A DNA stretch of 64,000 nucleotides from Sambucus nigra (GCA_949130495.1 OX422208.1:401381885-401445884); one strand, 5' to 3'. Positions 11,761-23,019 are shown, numbered from the stretch's first letter. Made by a program: numbers and translations. Notes: a model not told the origin generated them from the letters alone.

Positions 11761-12240
11761 TCTATAGCTATGAACACACATGTTTTTTAATAAAACTATG
11801 TTTTTAAGTTAGACGAGTGATTTACAATTTATAGATGTGATGTGTTTAACCTTGGGAAATACGTGTGATACGTTATGAATATTGTATATTGTCGACCGTT
11901 TTACTTATGAATTCTAGTGTAATTTTGTCCGTGAATTCCCATATTTAGGCTCATATACGGTATAATCTTAGATTTTGATATATATATAATATGGGACAAT
12001 GGTGTTATGAATTGTATGATAAGACATGCATGATAAACATGCATGACATTTTATGTGTTGCATGCATACACATGCATGTATGCATGCATACATACATACA
12101 TACATTATTATTTTTTTATTAAAATATTTAAAAAATAATAATTTTTTTAAATATTTTTTTTATGTTTTATTTTTAAAAAATTCTAAAAAATGACGGGTTA
12201 TTATGGGCTGAGTTTTATCACGGGGACAAATTTATTACCG
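11761..12240. other. Non-coding AT-rich stretch with tetranucleotide repeats
   Basis: No gene is seen. At 12,037-12,107 GCATGCATACACATGCATGT gives way to CATA repeats. The following 80 bases are nearly pure A/T. Confidence 0.6.
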
Positions 12241-13438
12241 TGTCCTCGGGCACGGGTATCCGCTAGTATATATATATGTTGCAAGGTTTATTTGAGTTTT
12301 CAATGGTGCGATTGGTGTTATTCGAGAAGTTTTCAATGTAATACGCAACTTCAGGGGATTTTAGTCATTCCAGCATCCAAGCTTCATGCCCGAATTCTTC
12401 ACGGAAGTTGTAGCCCTTTGAGTCATCTTAGTGGGGCCTCCAGCGGTTTATTAATCCAGTTCCTAACAAGCATTTTATGACCATTTTCCTGTGGAACTCC
12501 TTCTTGGTTATTAGGAAAATTTATTTTATTTTCTTCTCTTTATTTCTTTTACCACATACTATATAAGTGGGTTTTTGTTTTATTTGAAGACATATTGTTT
12601 CATATTGTTTTATCTTGTATTTTAGTTAGTTTTAGGTTACAGAGGGATGATTTTGGGTTTTGTTTAGCTCTCCTAGGGTTTGCACCCAAATGGGTTTGTA
12701 TGGAACAATTCATCTTTTTCCTTGTCAATGTAAGGTTTTTTTTATTGTTTTCTTACATTGGTACTTATTTAATTGCTTTTTATTTAGTTTTTGTTGGTTA
12801 ATTAGTTGTTTTCATTAGTTAAGTAGTTTTATTTCTTGCTTTAATCACGCCTAGTAGCTATTTTAAGGGTTGGCGTCATATTTTCATCATTAATAGGTGT
12901 CGAGCTTTGAAATCTAGGTTTTGGGTAAAAACACATTTAATTGAAACCCCGCGTATTAAAGTTGGAATATGAAGTCTTTAAATTTCTTTGTCATGCAACA
13001 TTAGTGTTTATAGCGATATTTCTAAATTAATCCATTTGTGACCATTTTTTATTGAATGTTTAATCTTTCATTGTTGAATTAATTTTCTTCATGTTTGGTG
13101 TTTATAATTAATTGAATATGCTCGGCTAAATATTTTTGAAGAAAAATCATAAATATGCGTGGTTTAGCCGATGGAGGGGATGTGATATTAATCTCGTTTA
13201 GTTTTAATTAGTGTAGTTAAATCTTTTACCCTTTAAACCATCATCACCTTTTACACTTTCATTTTAGAAGTAATAAATCGATTAAAGTTTTTCAAACATT
13301 CCGTGTGAATTTTCGATACCTGAACTAGCCTCTATACTCCACTTGAGTGTTGTTAAAGTTTGGGTTTTTCGCATTGCGGTCGGAAGCCGATAACAACGAT
13401 TGACGTATCTACACGGATGCTCGATTTTTGCCTCATCA
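12240..13438 (+). repeat. Athila-like 5' LTR (element A), start undefined
   Basis: The right end is set by the primer-binding site at 13,442. The last 720 bases closely match 31,196-31,917, and more distantly the LTR of element C (36,420-37,112), sharing ATTTTxGATACCxGxACTxG, TATACTCCxxTTGAGTG and CGATAACAACGATT. A TATA box lies at 12,560. I could not find the TG start; the left boundary given is only where the simple repeats stop. Confidence 0.6.
12560..12567 (+). promoter_or_regulatory. TATA box in element A LTR
   Basis: TATATAAG about 880 bases before the LTR end, well placed to drive element transcription. Confidence 0.5.
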
Positions 13439-13441
13439 AAA

Positions 13442-13459
13442 TGGTGTCATTTCCAGAGA
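13442..13459 (+). other. Degenerate Athila primer-binding site
   Basis: TGGTGTCATTTCCAGAGA, three bases after the LTR end, is a mutated form of TGGCGCCGTTGCCGGGGA, the tRNA-Asp-type primer site of Athila elements. The cleaner version in element C (37,116) supports the reading. Confidence 0.7.
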
Positions 13460-13639
13460 ATGTTTGTTATAGATTGTAATTTTTATTATTATTTCATATT
13501 ATTCTTTTCTTTGTATTTTTCTTTGTTTTCGACTTGTGCTAAATAGTTTCGAGAACCTTGAAATTTTAGTGCTCTCATGTTTTTGAATTGCCTAGTTTAA
13601 TGTCTCTCTATAAATCTTTATATAACTTCAATTGTTATG

Positions 13640-14290
13640 ATAATGGTTCTCAAAGTTAGAATCCCAAGACTTTGAAAGAATGCGTACAAATTCCTGAAAA
13701 TGAACGAATTGAGCATGAAATTCAAGAATTTATTAGTAATCCATCATCGCCTTCAGAAGAAACTTTGTGAATCGTGGAATCCACTAAATGTGAGCAAACT
13801 ACTCAAGAAGATTTATGACTTCTTGTTCGTTTGATTATGATTTAGCTTTAAAGGAACTGAATGACCAATCATAGAGTCTTTAAGATTGGTATTTAGAAAT
13901 AAACAACTAACTCGATGATATCATTTCTTCTTCACAAAGCCCGATTCAGGTTGAAACTTGCGTCTCACCTCCACCCTTTTTTAGGAAGAAATAATTGAGA
14001 GTTATCCAAGAACTTTGGAGTTTCAACCTCTTATTAATATTTCTAATTATGTTGATCTTGAAGGTCCTTCAATTTCTTGGTTCCCCACTATTATCGAACC
14101 ATTAAATTTATCATAAGAATCAATTGAAAGTCCTGAGGACTTTGACCCCATTCTTGAACGGGGATGTTATTTTAAGATGCTTGCACCACCTCTCATTCTA
14201 ATTGAAAAATTTGGGGAGGTGATTTGAATTTTCTCGTGATGAATGCGATTTTATCACCCTTAGCATCCAAATACCCCATTATTTTACTCA
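13640..14290 (+). pseudogene. Remnant of an acidic Athila-associated ORF
   Basis: Readable pieces are IPENERIEHEIQEFISNPSS, EEIIESYPRTLEFQPLINIS, DLEGPSISWFPTIIEPLNLS and ESIESPEDFDPILERG. They are Glu/Ile/Ser-rich and interrupted by stops. The position, shortly after the primer site, equals that of the acidic ORF in element C (37,309-38,183). I recognise no domain. Confidence 0.4.
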
Positions 14291-14770
14291 AACTTTTAAT
14301 GGATGATGGTTCTTTTCTTCCGTCATACTCATACCATCCATTGTTCAAATGCATTTTTTTTATTTTTTGGAAGGTATGAACTCAATTAAGCGACCACCAA
14401 TTATCCCTCAAAGTTAAATCATTGTTTGGGTGGACCCTCATAAATTTCAACTCCTTTAGTATATTTAATTGAGGAATTGAAATTTAAGATGTACATAGTC
14501 AATTCTTTATTTATTTATTTCAGTATAACTTTTAGAATAATTAATTAATTTTTTTTTCTTTATATTTTGTATATGCTTGGTTCTTGTAGGTTCAACGAAG
14601 TGGAATTTATAGAGATTGTGCATCCTGGACATGCTTTTGTTAGTAAGCTAAAAAAAATTAACTCACATTTTTTTTTCTCTATTTTGCACACACTCATACT
14701 CACTTCTTTGTGTATATTTTTTCTTATTTGTGTGTGTATGTGTCACCCATTGTAAATTTCATCTTCACAT

Positions 14771-14867
<97 letters not shown>

Positions 14868-15100
14868 TCATCGTTACTTTAATTTTTTAGTGTATATACT
14901 TTTTATAGTAATTTCTATATATATTATTTAGTTATTCATATATAGTTCTTATTTAGTTTAATTTCAACTTTTTTTTATTTAATCCCCACTCATTTTTCCC
15001 ATTGCATACTAAAAGTAGACTAAAAAATAGAGAAGCGGGTCTTTGCTTGAAAAAGAGAAGAAGGTATTTTCTTGGAAAAGAGAAGCAGTCTTAGTTTTTC
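14291..15100. other. Non-coding interior of element A
   Basis: AT-rich with no coding similarity. It contains the long TA microsatellite at 14,773. Confidence 0.5.
14773..14862. repeat. (AT)45 microsatellite
   Basis: An uninterrupted run of about 90 bases of alternating A and T. Confidence 0.98.
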
Positions 15101-15284
15101 GGTTACCGCGGTAGACCAGTTGATCAGTTCAAAAGTTCTCAGTTATAGGCAAAAACTCAAAATGCGGTCGATCGGACCTCCTGCCGCGATCGACCGGTCC
15201 CAAGCTCTCACGAACACTGGTTTAAGTACACGGCTACTTTAAAAAATGCAGTCGATCGACCCTCCAACCGCGGTCGACCGCGAT
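15101..15284. repeat. Array of GGTCGACC/GATCGATC palindromes
   Basis: Self-complementary CG-containing words recur: GGTTACCGCGGTAGACCAG, GCGGTCGATCGGACC, GCCGCGATCGACCGGTCC, GCAGTCGATCGACC and CCGCGGTCGACCGCG. Such arrays are typical of Athila interiors upstream of the env-like gene. It stands out strongly from the AT-rich surroundings. Confidence 0.75.
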
Positions 15285-15324
15285 AAGCATGTACTTTGCC
15301 TAATTGGATTCATTTTTCTTTTCA

Positions 15325-15545
15325 CTCTTATTTCTCCCTTACTCTCCTTTCCCCTTACCATTTGAGATTTGCAAAGAGCAAACCCTAGATTTATTTTTTC
15401 CCATTTCCACCACAAATCTACCCTTAATCCTCCATCAAACTTAAAAGGTATGGTTTCTCCTTAATTTGTGGATTTTTAGGCGTTTTTATGTGCTTTTGCA
15501 TGTTTATAAGGTTTGTTATATGTTGAATTTTTTTAGCAAATATTG
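15325..15545 (+). promoter_or_regulatory. Leader of a lost env-like gene (element A)
   Basis: A pyrimidine-rich stretch, then GCAAACCCTAGATTTATTTT and CCACAAATCTACCCTTAATCC, then a possible splice donor in AAAAGGTATGGTTTCTCC (about 15,446). This is the look of a 5' untranslated leader with an intron, as precedes env-like genes in Athila elements. No env-like coding follows. Confidence 0.4.
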
Positions 15546-16424
15546 ATTTGATTGTTGATCATATATTGTCCGAACCTACTTATTCACACACACACACACA
15601 CACACACACTTTCCATTGATTTATTATTACCTATTGTGTATGTGGGATTGAAGAACACTTTGTTGAGTAGTATTTTTGTGATGAAATCTAGTGTCCAAGT
15701 ATATGTCAATGTTGGCCCCAAAATATGCAAAACTCTTACACAAATGTCTGCACACTCGCTTTTTGGATTGTGATTGAAGAGGATTTATTTGACAAAATTG
15801 GTATAATATTTGGGACAAATTGGGATGCTTTGAGTTGCTATTTTAAACAAATTGCACCATTTTTGTATACTCATTTTAACTACAATTCATGTGTATATAT
15901 TGTTTTGTATTCTTGGGATTGCCATGAATGGGGTGGGGTGGGGTGGGGGTTCTTGTTGGTTTAAATGTGCCCCGCACCATTGTTTCTCCACTTTGCACGC
16001 CAAGTGTATGTCCAAATACCTGAATGGTTTTTACTTATATCTTTGCACATATTCTTGCGTGAGTTTCACTCATTTCAGCACATTAGATGTTAATTTTTTG
16101 TCTTCGCCTTATCACTATGATTTTAGTCTTCACTGGAATTATAAGATTTGAAATTATAATGTAGTTGTTTGTTATCTATTGGAATTTGATGCGTGTGACA
16201 CTCTATTTTTATAAAATCAAATGGTCACCATCAAATTATATAGTATTTGCACTTAAGCCCCTCTATATTATTATGACTTACGACATGATTTCTTTTAACC
16301 TAATTCTTGTGGTACATATTTTTTGTTTTTCTTTTGTTGATATAGGGCTCACGTTGACTACCTTGGGGATCGCTCCGAATCGGGGTGATATATTTTTTGT
16401 CCCACTTTTTTCATAGTGTCTTTA
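15546..16424. other. Element A interior, no recognisable gene
   Basis: Expected to have held the env-like gene; nothing can be read with confidence. It holds a (CA)n run at 15,585-15,609 and a G-rich GGGGT repeat at 15,930. Confidence 0.5.
15930..15949 (+). repeat. GGGGT repeat, G-quadruplex candidate
   Basis: GGGGTGGGGTGGGGTGGGGG: four G-runs of at least four separated by single T, the standard pattern for a stable G-quadruplex. Confidence 0.8.
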
Positions 16425-16461
16425 ATTACACTGGGGACAATGTGCAATTAATGTTAGGGGG
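16425..16461 (+). other. Athila pre-LTR motif and polypurine tract
   Basis: TACACTGGGGACAATGTGCA then ATGTTAGGGGG. Athila elements carry a GGGGACAATGT...TTTAAGTGTGGGGG block just before the 3' LTR. TGTGATTAG at 16,462 would then begin the 3' LTR, which is interrupted 244 bases later by element B. Confidence 0.55.
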
Positions 16462-16705
16462 TGTGATTAGTCATCTCAATTTCTATTTTATCATTATGAG
16501 CCATGTGTATATTTATTAATTAAATTTAATAATAAATTAAAATAAATAATTATATAATTTTTTTTCTTTATTTCTTTTCTTTTTCTTGGGCCTCGTGTCT
16601 GAATTTCCTATAATAAATTCAATAATTGCCCTATCCAATTGCTAATTCAATAATGCATTTTCTATTTTTTTTCATGTTATTAAAATTTAGTCCTCAAATT
16701 ATTCA
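16462..16705 (+). repeat. Candidate 5' piece of element A 3' LTR
   Basis: Begins TG immediately after a GGGGG run and is interrupted at 16,705 by element B. It would continue at 31,016. I could not align it with the 5' LTR of A, so the pairing is uncertain. Confidence 0.35.
16701..16705. other. Target-site duplication of element B (left)
   Basis: ATTCA directly outside the left LTR; the same five bases follow the right LTR at 31,016-31,020. A perfect 5-bp duplication is what gypsy integrase leaves. Confidence 0.9.
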
Positions 16706-17074
16706 TGTAGGAGGGTAGTGTGACTGGGGTCTGGTAAGATACTGAAATGGGTGAGGCATGACACACTTCAATGAACTGTGACTTCAAGGTTTTCAAGAAC
16801 TTCTAAAGCAGCACGTAGTAAAGTATTATCCTTTTAGTAAAAATGGAACTGAAGCAAGAACTATTACCTCCAAGAAGATGAACTGCACAACAATAATAGT
16901 AACTTTTTCTCAAGAGGAACTCCTAAGAATGATGGTTGTTAGTGTGGAGTGAAGGAATAAGGCATCCAACACTTAAACAGAGTGGGGAGAGAACACTAGG
17001 TATCTGGTGTGATTTTGACAGAGTAACGGTATGACTTGAGTTCTGATTGTGACTTGACCTTACCCTGGGTTCTG

Positions 17075-17081
17075 ATTTATA
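17075..17081 (-). promoter_or_regulatory. TATA box in element B 3' LTR
   Basis: The minus strand reads CCAAGTATAAATCAG. The same motif is at 29,544-29,550 in the other LTR. Confidence 0.6.
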
Positions 17082-17314
17082 CTTGGGCACTAGGACTAAA
17101 TTGACACTTTTGGGCGACAAAATTGAGGGGGTTAGTCAGGGATAAGGTTAGCAATGTACCATTTCTCCCTATCTGTGTGCAGTCGCATGTCCCCTCTAAT
17201 AGGTGCCACCTAGTGCAAACCAAATTCAAAAAGAAAATATGTCTGTTCTTGTAGACAAAATATATAATTTGGTAAATATCTTTTGAAATGGTAACATGTT
17301 GTACAAACTTTGTA

Positions 17315-17507
17315 AGCATGAGGAGGGTCTCAAGGACGACCTCCTCTAAAATCTTTTATAAACTTGAGGGGAGGTATCAAAGACCACGTCCTTTAAATAT
17401 TTTATAAACCTGAGGGGAGGTATCAAGAACCACCTCTTCTAAAATCATTTTAAAAATGTGAGGAGAGGTATCAAGGACGACCTCCTCTAAAATCATTTTA
17501 TAAATTC
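17315..17507. repeat. Four ~48-bp tandem repeats with GAGGAGGT/ACCTCCTC
   Basis: Each unit has the form TGAGGxGAGGTATCAAGGACxACCTCCTCTAAAATCATTTTATAAAC. GAGGAGGT and ACCTCCTC pair, so each unit can form a hairpin. The counterpart lies at 29,786-29,976. Confidence 0.85.
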
Positions 17508-17879
17508 TTCATTTCTTGTGAGCAGCCTCTTCGTTGCTCACTTCTATTATGACTGGGTGTGAACTGTGCAAGGACCGGGTGACTCCTAGGGTCGTTCTAC
17601 TAGTGTTCTCTAAATCTTCATGCTAAGTGGTTGAGCTTGCTCAACAAACCTTATTCCTCAGCTACCAATCTAAAACTCCCAAAAGATCGTATCTTACCTT
17701 TTTTAGCGCTGCTTGCTCAACTAGGCTACATTTAACATATTAGTGCTTTAATATAAATTTAAGTAACAAATCCTGGGGAAGAGGTCACTTTAGTTGGACC
17801 TCCTGGCCCACTAGTTCTTTTTAGTAAAGGAGTTTATCATGCTAGGACTCCTAGCCCAAGCTTCGTTTTCATAATCTTT

Positions 17880-18400
17880 GAGCATTTGGGGATGAGGAGC
17901 CCCTTGTGGTGAGCCTCCTCGCCCAAATTTCCTTACAGTGGTTTCTGAAGTTTTTGGGATGCGGAGCCTCTCTTAGTGGTTCTCTTCGCCCAAAATTCCA
18001 AATTATGGTTTTTTGAGTATTTTGGGACGAGGAACCCTCATGGTGAGTCTCCTCTTCAAAATTTCCTTTTCGTAATTCTTAAGAAATTTGGGACGAGGAT
18101 CCCCTCCTAGTGGGTCTCCTCGCCCAAATTTCACTTCTGTAAGTTTCGATATTTTTTGGATGATGAGCCCTTCATGGTGGGCCTCCTCACCCAAATTCTA
18201 TTTATGTGAGTTCTGATCTTTTTTAGGGTGAGGAACTGGTGGGCCTCCTCACCCAAATTCTATTTTGTGACTTCTAAGCTTTTTGGGACGAGGAGTCCCT
18301 CATGGTGGGCCTCCTCTCCCAAATTCTATTTCTGTGACTTCTGATCTTTTCGGTATGAGGATCCTCTCATGGTGGGCCTCCTCTCCCAAAGGATACTTTT
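17880..18400. repeat. About nine ~60-bp tandem repeats with hairpin potential
   Basis: Units follow the pattern TTTTGGGACGAGGAGCCCCT, then CATGGTGGGCCTCCTCGCCC, then AAATTCTATTTxTGTGACTTC. GGGxGAGGAG pairs with CTCCTCxCCC around a GGTGGGC loop. The counterpart at 30,325-30,905 has about the same unit number. Confidence 0.85.
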
Positions 18401-18423
18401 ATCTTGGACAATGCACTCTTTAT

Positions 18424-18440
18424 GGGGGGGGGGGGGGGGG
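18424..18440 (+). repeat. Poly-G run (G17)
   Basis: Seventeen consecutive G in the left LTR; the right LTR has only AAGGGGTG at the matching position, so the run expanded after insertion or is an assembly artefact. Confidence 0.9.
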
Positions 18441-18518
18441 TTGCTCGTGGTGAGTCCCCCTCTCCATATGGTCCTGCTCGCCCAATTGTTTGGGCAATTG
18501 AGTGTGTACCCATCTACA

Positions 18519-18530
18519 TTAGTCCCCTCA
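18519..18530 (-). other. Polypurine tract of element B
   Basis: The minus strand reads TGAGGGGACTAA directly before the LTR start TGTAGATGGG. Confidence 0.75.
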
Positions 18531-18861
18531 TACAAAAATATGTGTGTTGGGTATACCAAAGGTTTTTGTCTGCAATGATTCATTATTTCTTGGAATACAA
18601 ATAGTCTAATTCAATGTCATGATGATACTGTCGCATTAATTAGGCCTGCCACCTCAGCCCACTTTTATGGTTTTGAGGTGATACGTGTCAGATGGGGAAC
18701 ACACATATCATCATTAGGTAAATGTTCTGCTCTCTTTTTAATTAGGAGTCTGTATATGCCTTAATAGGGTAGAAAAACCATTTTCAAATTGAAGTTCTTT
18801 TTAGAGAGAGCGAAAAGAAGTCGAGAGTTTTCATAGCCACCGTCATCTTTTACCTCTGCAA

Positions 18862-21800
18862 ATGGCCTCTTCCTCCTCTCAAAACATTTCTTCCACCATC
18901 TACACTGCCACTAGCGAGGTGCTAGTGGGCGTGGAGCCCATCTCCGTCACCGTCTTGATTTTGGCCACCAGAGCAACCATTGTTACTTTTGTAATTTTAG
19001 ATTCTACTTATGGATTTTAGCGGTTCGTCTGTTGGGATGCCCATAAGGGAGCCCTCCTCATCTATTAGGATTCCCACAAGGGGGGCCTCCTCATCTATTT
19101 CTTACTCGAAATCCCAAAAGGATTACCTAAGCTACTCGCCAATAGGGGGAATTTGGAATTTATCATCTTGCACCTTATTTTGATTAAGAGGATACGTTCA
19201 TGACCTCACTTGTAAATTTCAAGCAGGATTTTATAGCGAAGATAAACGAGTGACCCCAAGTGCGTCTAGGTGAATCTTTTGTTTTTCCTATTATCTTGCC
19301 TGATTTAATTCTTAGGGTGTGAGTGGACAGGGGTGATTTTACCCATTCCAACATTAAGGTCGAGGCAAGTGGGGATGTGGGTCTTTGGGTGGATCATGTG
19401 TTGTCCACCCCCTTGCACAAGGATATTATTGAGGGGTTAGGTCTTCTGACCACCATTAGCAGTCTCAAGTCTTGCTCCATTTCCAAACAGTTCCCTACTT
19501 TTACTTTGCTAACTTCTCGCTGGAGTAAGAATTCACATACTTTCACTACTGGTTGGGGGAATTTACCATTATTTTGGAGGATATTTGCGAGTTGCTCACT
19601 CTTCCTTACTTGGGGAGCCATGTTCTCATTGATGGATTTGAGGATGAGATCGAGGAGAAAATGATGGGAGAGATCAACTCTGCTTTAAGTGAGTGATCAA
19701 AGTATGTCATTATTAATTTGACTGGAACCACCAAACATTCTTTCACCAAGTGGTAAAGATATTGGTTCAAGGATTTTGAGCAGTTACCCAAGGGTGAATG
19801 TTTGACCAGGGCCTTGAGGAGTCCAGAGGGATAAAAAATTAACTCCCCCTCACACTTGGCAGCATTCTTTGTTACTTTTTTGAGTAGGTTCCTTCTTTCT
19901 ATGAGGCTATATGATTCTCCTTGTGATATTCTTTTCAATTTTTTTATGAGGCTTGCTCGAGGGAGGGCAGTCCCCTTGTAGCTTTAACCTTGGGGTATTT
20001 ATACACTTGGTTATACAGGGATCATGTGGATGTTAAGAGTTCTTGTGGGCGTTATTATACCATCAACTCTGCCAACACTTTCATCATCGAGTATTTTATA
20101 TTTGATAGATTTCCAACCTTTGCCCCAAAGGCTAGGCTTGTCATAGTAGAGCTACTCGTGCTGTAAAAATGCACAAAAAGACTTCTATTGGTGGTATATT
20201 TTCTTGGAACCACTTCTTTGCTTCTGGAGGAACCTTCTACTTCCCTGCTGATGTTGAGTCTGTTCCTACCTTCCCCCACATCTCTATGACTATTATGCTT
20301 CTGCCATGAACCTAGATTTCTATAAGTGACTTGGTCTAAGGTGTGGAGTTCTACTATTATAAGAGAGTGAAGAGGCAGTTTGGCTATGATCAGGGGGTCA
20401 CACTCTTGTTTATCCTTCGAGCACCTCTCCCTTCTAGCTATACCTTGAGGCCTTTTCCAACTTCACATTTGAGGGGGTGGTCAAGAGATTTAGCCATCCG
20501 AGAAATATGTCTCTACCCTCTCGAGATTAGTTGCCTTATTTTACTCATTAATGGTTTACCCGTTAGCAGAGGCAAGTCCCCCCGATTCAAAATTGTGTGA
20601 GGGATGTCCCTCATGAAACCATTTCAACAAAATTCTTAATAACGATAGGTATTTGGGCAAGAGAACACAACAGTCATTGTGGCATCGGAGCACTATCCAC
20701 AAGGCTCCTTTCAATAAGCTCACTCCAATCTTAGTGAGGCCCCTGCTCGATGAGTCTATTTATTTTAAAAAACTTGAGCCTTAACGTGCCAAGCCCAAGT
20801 CAAATGGTAAGTCAAGAGCCCTTGCTGCCTCAAAGAGGAAGCATCCTGATTTGGATGTTTCTAACTTCATACCAGTTATCACTACCCCAACTACCACTCT
20901 TACTACCACCGCCACTTATGCTCCTACTCCCCCTTGCCAGTAAGAACCAGTGCGATCAAGAAAAAGAAGAAGACCACTGCTGGGGTTGATGCTCCCTATC
21001 CTGAACCAAACTAAGGGTCTCACACTAATGACCTTGGGGTGGAGGAGATATACAGGACTGTACGAGAGTATGGCTATGAATCCCTAGGGTTATCTATTGA
21101 AGCGCATGTTGCTTCTTTTATTCCCATTAGTGAAGGTGATAGACCTGGGCAATGCCTCAAATGAGCGGTGTTATTTTAACTCTTAGGTTAGTACTCCACT
21201 AGTTTCTATGTCTGAGGATACTCTGGTCATAATCGGGAGGAGACTACTCTGGTATGTATAATGTTACATATTGTACTTTTAATCGACTCTCGTTATATAT
21301 GTATGAGTCTATTGACACCCTCTAGATTTGTCATTTTGCAAGTTAGTATCACTCCTACTCCTGTTGTTGAGGGGTCTCTTGCGGGTGTCTCAGTAGGGAG
21401 CTCCCAGATAAACACTTGGTCTACCTGAACCTTTGAGCTTACATTTTCAGTGAAAGTAATTGCTTACACCAACCAGTTTCCCTATTTTTAGGTTAGCGCC
21501 ATGATTGTTCCTCTGAATGGGAAACGGTTAGGGGGAGTTACTGCAAGTGAGGTATTATATTATCATACCCCGCTCTCTCCTTTATTTCCCTTTTTCTTCT
21601 TTCTTTTACTGTGCAAGTGGGATCACCTTCAATTTCATGTTTCCTTATTTTCAGGTCAGTGTGGCGGTCGTCCTAGTTCTGCAGGACCTATAGTGAGTGT
21701 TATACGGTGCACTCCCTAGGTATTAAACTGTCATACCTGGGTTTTTTTATCTGTTAAATTTATTATATTTCTCTTCTTTTTTCTTAGCAAAAGAAATGCT

Positions 21801-22758
21801 AACTCTTGCCTATTTTCTATTAGGTTGGTGCTCAAGGTCATATGGTGCCTCCTCGCTTTGGTGACATCATATTGACTCCCCTGAGCTATGGGGTAATATT
21901 TCCACAATCTTTGTGTCAATTTTGAGCATGGGTACTCCACCACCCGCTGGTTCTCTTTTTTATGACTTATCTCTTTTTACTTTTCTTTTTTTAGGATCCA
22001 GTTGGTGAACCAATTGAGACGACTGGTGAGGATGACCGAAGTTCTAAGGCCACAGGTGACGTCAGTTTTAGTGAAATTTCTTCTAATACTTTTTCGAATC
22101 TTGAGTCTCATAACATGGGCTATGATGATATAGAGGTAGAAGCTCCTAGAGCTTTCATAAGCGTGTTGTGGCATTTAGAGATGTCCTCTAGGTTCCTCAC
22201 ACATGAGCGAGAGCTGTTGGAGATGCTTCTGGAGCACCTCCTCAAGACCTTTACTTCTCTGAGCATCCTCAAAATTTATAGTCTTACAGTATTCAACTTG
22301 AAGACCCTGTCCAACCATCTTCATGATTTCTTATCTACCCCTCCTTCTGACATGACCATTCAAAGGGTTGCACTATTCCTCTAGACTCTTCACAATCTTC
22401 ACCGTTGTTATCACTTCCAGTTAGACTGTCTTAACACTTCAATTCACCATTTTCTTGGTGTCACCTTAGGAAGATAACGATGCTTTATAGTTCCAGGAAA
22501 GTTAGAGTGCAGTAGCATTAGGCTGAGGCAACTTGGATCTAGGATTAAATTTAGTCCCTTCAGACCAAGATGTACAAGCTAGAGGCGGGTGATGCTTAGG
22601 ATGATACCCGGATGGCCAAGTTAGAGGAGAAGCTTGTTGAGGAGGCTGGTCCTTCTTATATAGACCTGCTCTCCCAATCGGATTTATTTTTTATTTTGTC
22701 TAGCGGGTATATTGTCTTGTTATGCAGACTTCCATTTTACACTTTTTATATGTAAAGA
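18862..22758 (+). pseudogene. Antisense accessory gene with plant mobile domain
   Basis: The gene runs opposite to gag-pol, between integrase and the 3' LTR. It starts ATGGCCTCTTCCTCCTCTCA (MASSSSQNISSTIYTATSEV) after a short leader; the first stop is at 19,018. Further pieces are RWSKNSHTFTTGWGN and FTIILEDICELLTLPYLGSH (about 19,515-19,625), which match the ERWxPETHTFxLPxGExTITLEDVxxLxGLP core of the plant mobile domain. ARGRAVPL, RDHVDVKSSCGRYYTINSAN and KRVKRQFGYDQGV (about 20,365) follow. Next come KRKHPDLDVSNF, a Thr/Pro-rich stretch and a basic RSRKRRRP. Intron acceptors are likely at 21,654, 21,823 and 21,994. A charged coiled-coil tail ends before the stop near 22,756. Several stops and frameshifts are present. 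The domain occurs in plant MAIL/MAIN-type proteins and in transposons; the role in the element is unknown. Confidence 0.75.
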
Positions 22759-23019
22759 ACTTTGTCATTATTACTGAAAAGTACTTTGTTGAGAGTGTTT
22801 ATAAAGAAAAATATTATGATGGATCTACCTCATGCAGTAAGTAAGTAAAAAAAATAAGAATCATCATGCAATGATGAAAACAGAGTTGCAAATTCATTTC
22901 TTTTCATTTTCGGTACTGTTTATAAAGTTCTGTTGCTCTATCATTTTTTTTTAAAAAAGAACTTTCTGTTGCTGGAGCGAGCCACTAAAATTCTTTGAGA
23001 GAAATGAATTTACACAAAA
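22759..23019. other. Spacer between pol and the antisense gene
   Basis: AT-rich and non-coding. Both genes end here facing each other, so 3' processing signals for both transcripts would lie in this interval. Confidence 0.5.

Larger units (their letters stand above)
16706..18518 (-). repeat. 3' LTR of element B
   Basis: On the plus strand it runs from TGTAGGAGGGTAGTGTGACT to ...CATCTACA, so TGTAG and CTACA form the terminal inverted repeat. It aligns along its full length with 29,190-31,015. It contains two arrays of palindromic tandem repeats, a TATA box and a G17 run. Read in the element direction, the repeats lie in U3 and the TATA box follows them. Confidence 0.92.

Noticed and set aside
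14710..14931. Membrane-like Tyr-Ile protein
   Set aside because: Translation of the TA array and pyrimidine-rich flanks.
17880..18400. CRISPR-like array of repeats and spacers
   Set aside because: The units are contiguous diverged tandem repeats without unique spacers, lie inside an LTR, and the context is a plant genome.
19606..20279. Minus-strand open frames opposite the mobile-domain gene
   Set aside because: They are shadows of the plus-strand coding sequence; the plus-strand reading has recognisable motifs and the minus has none.
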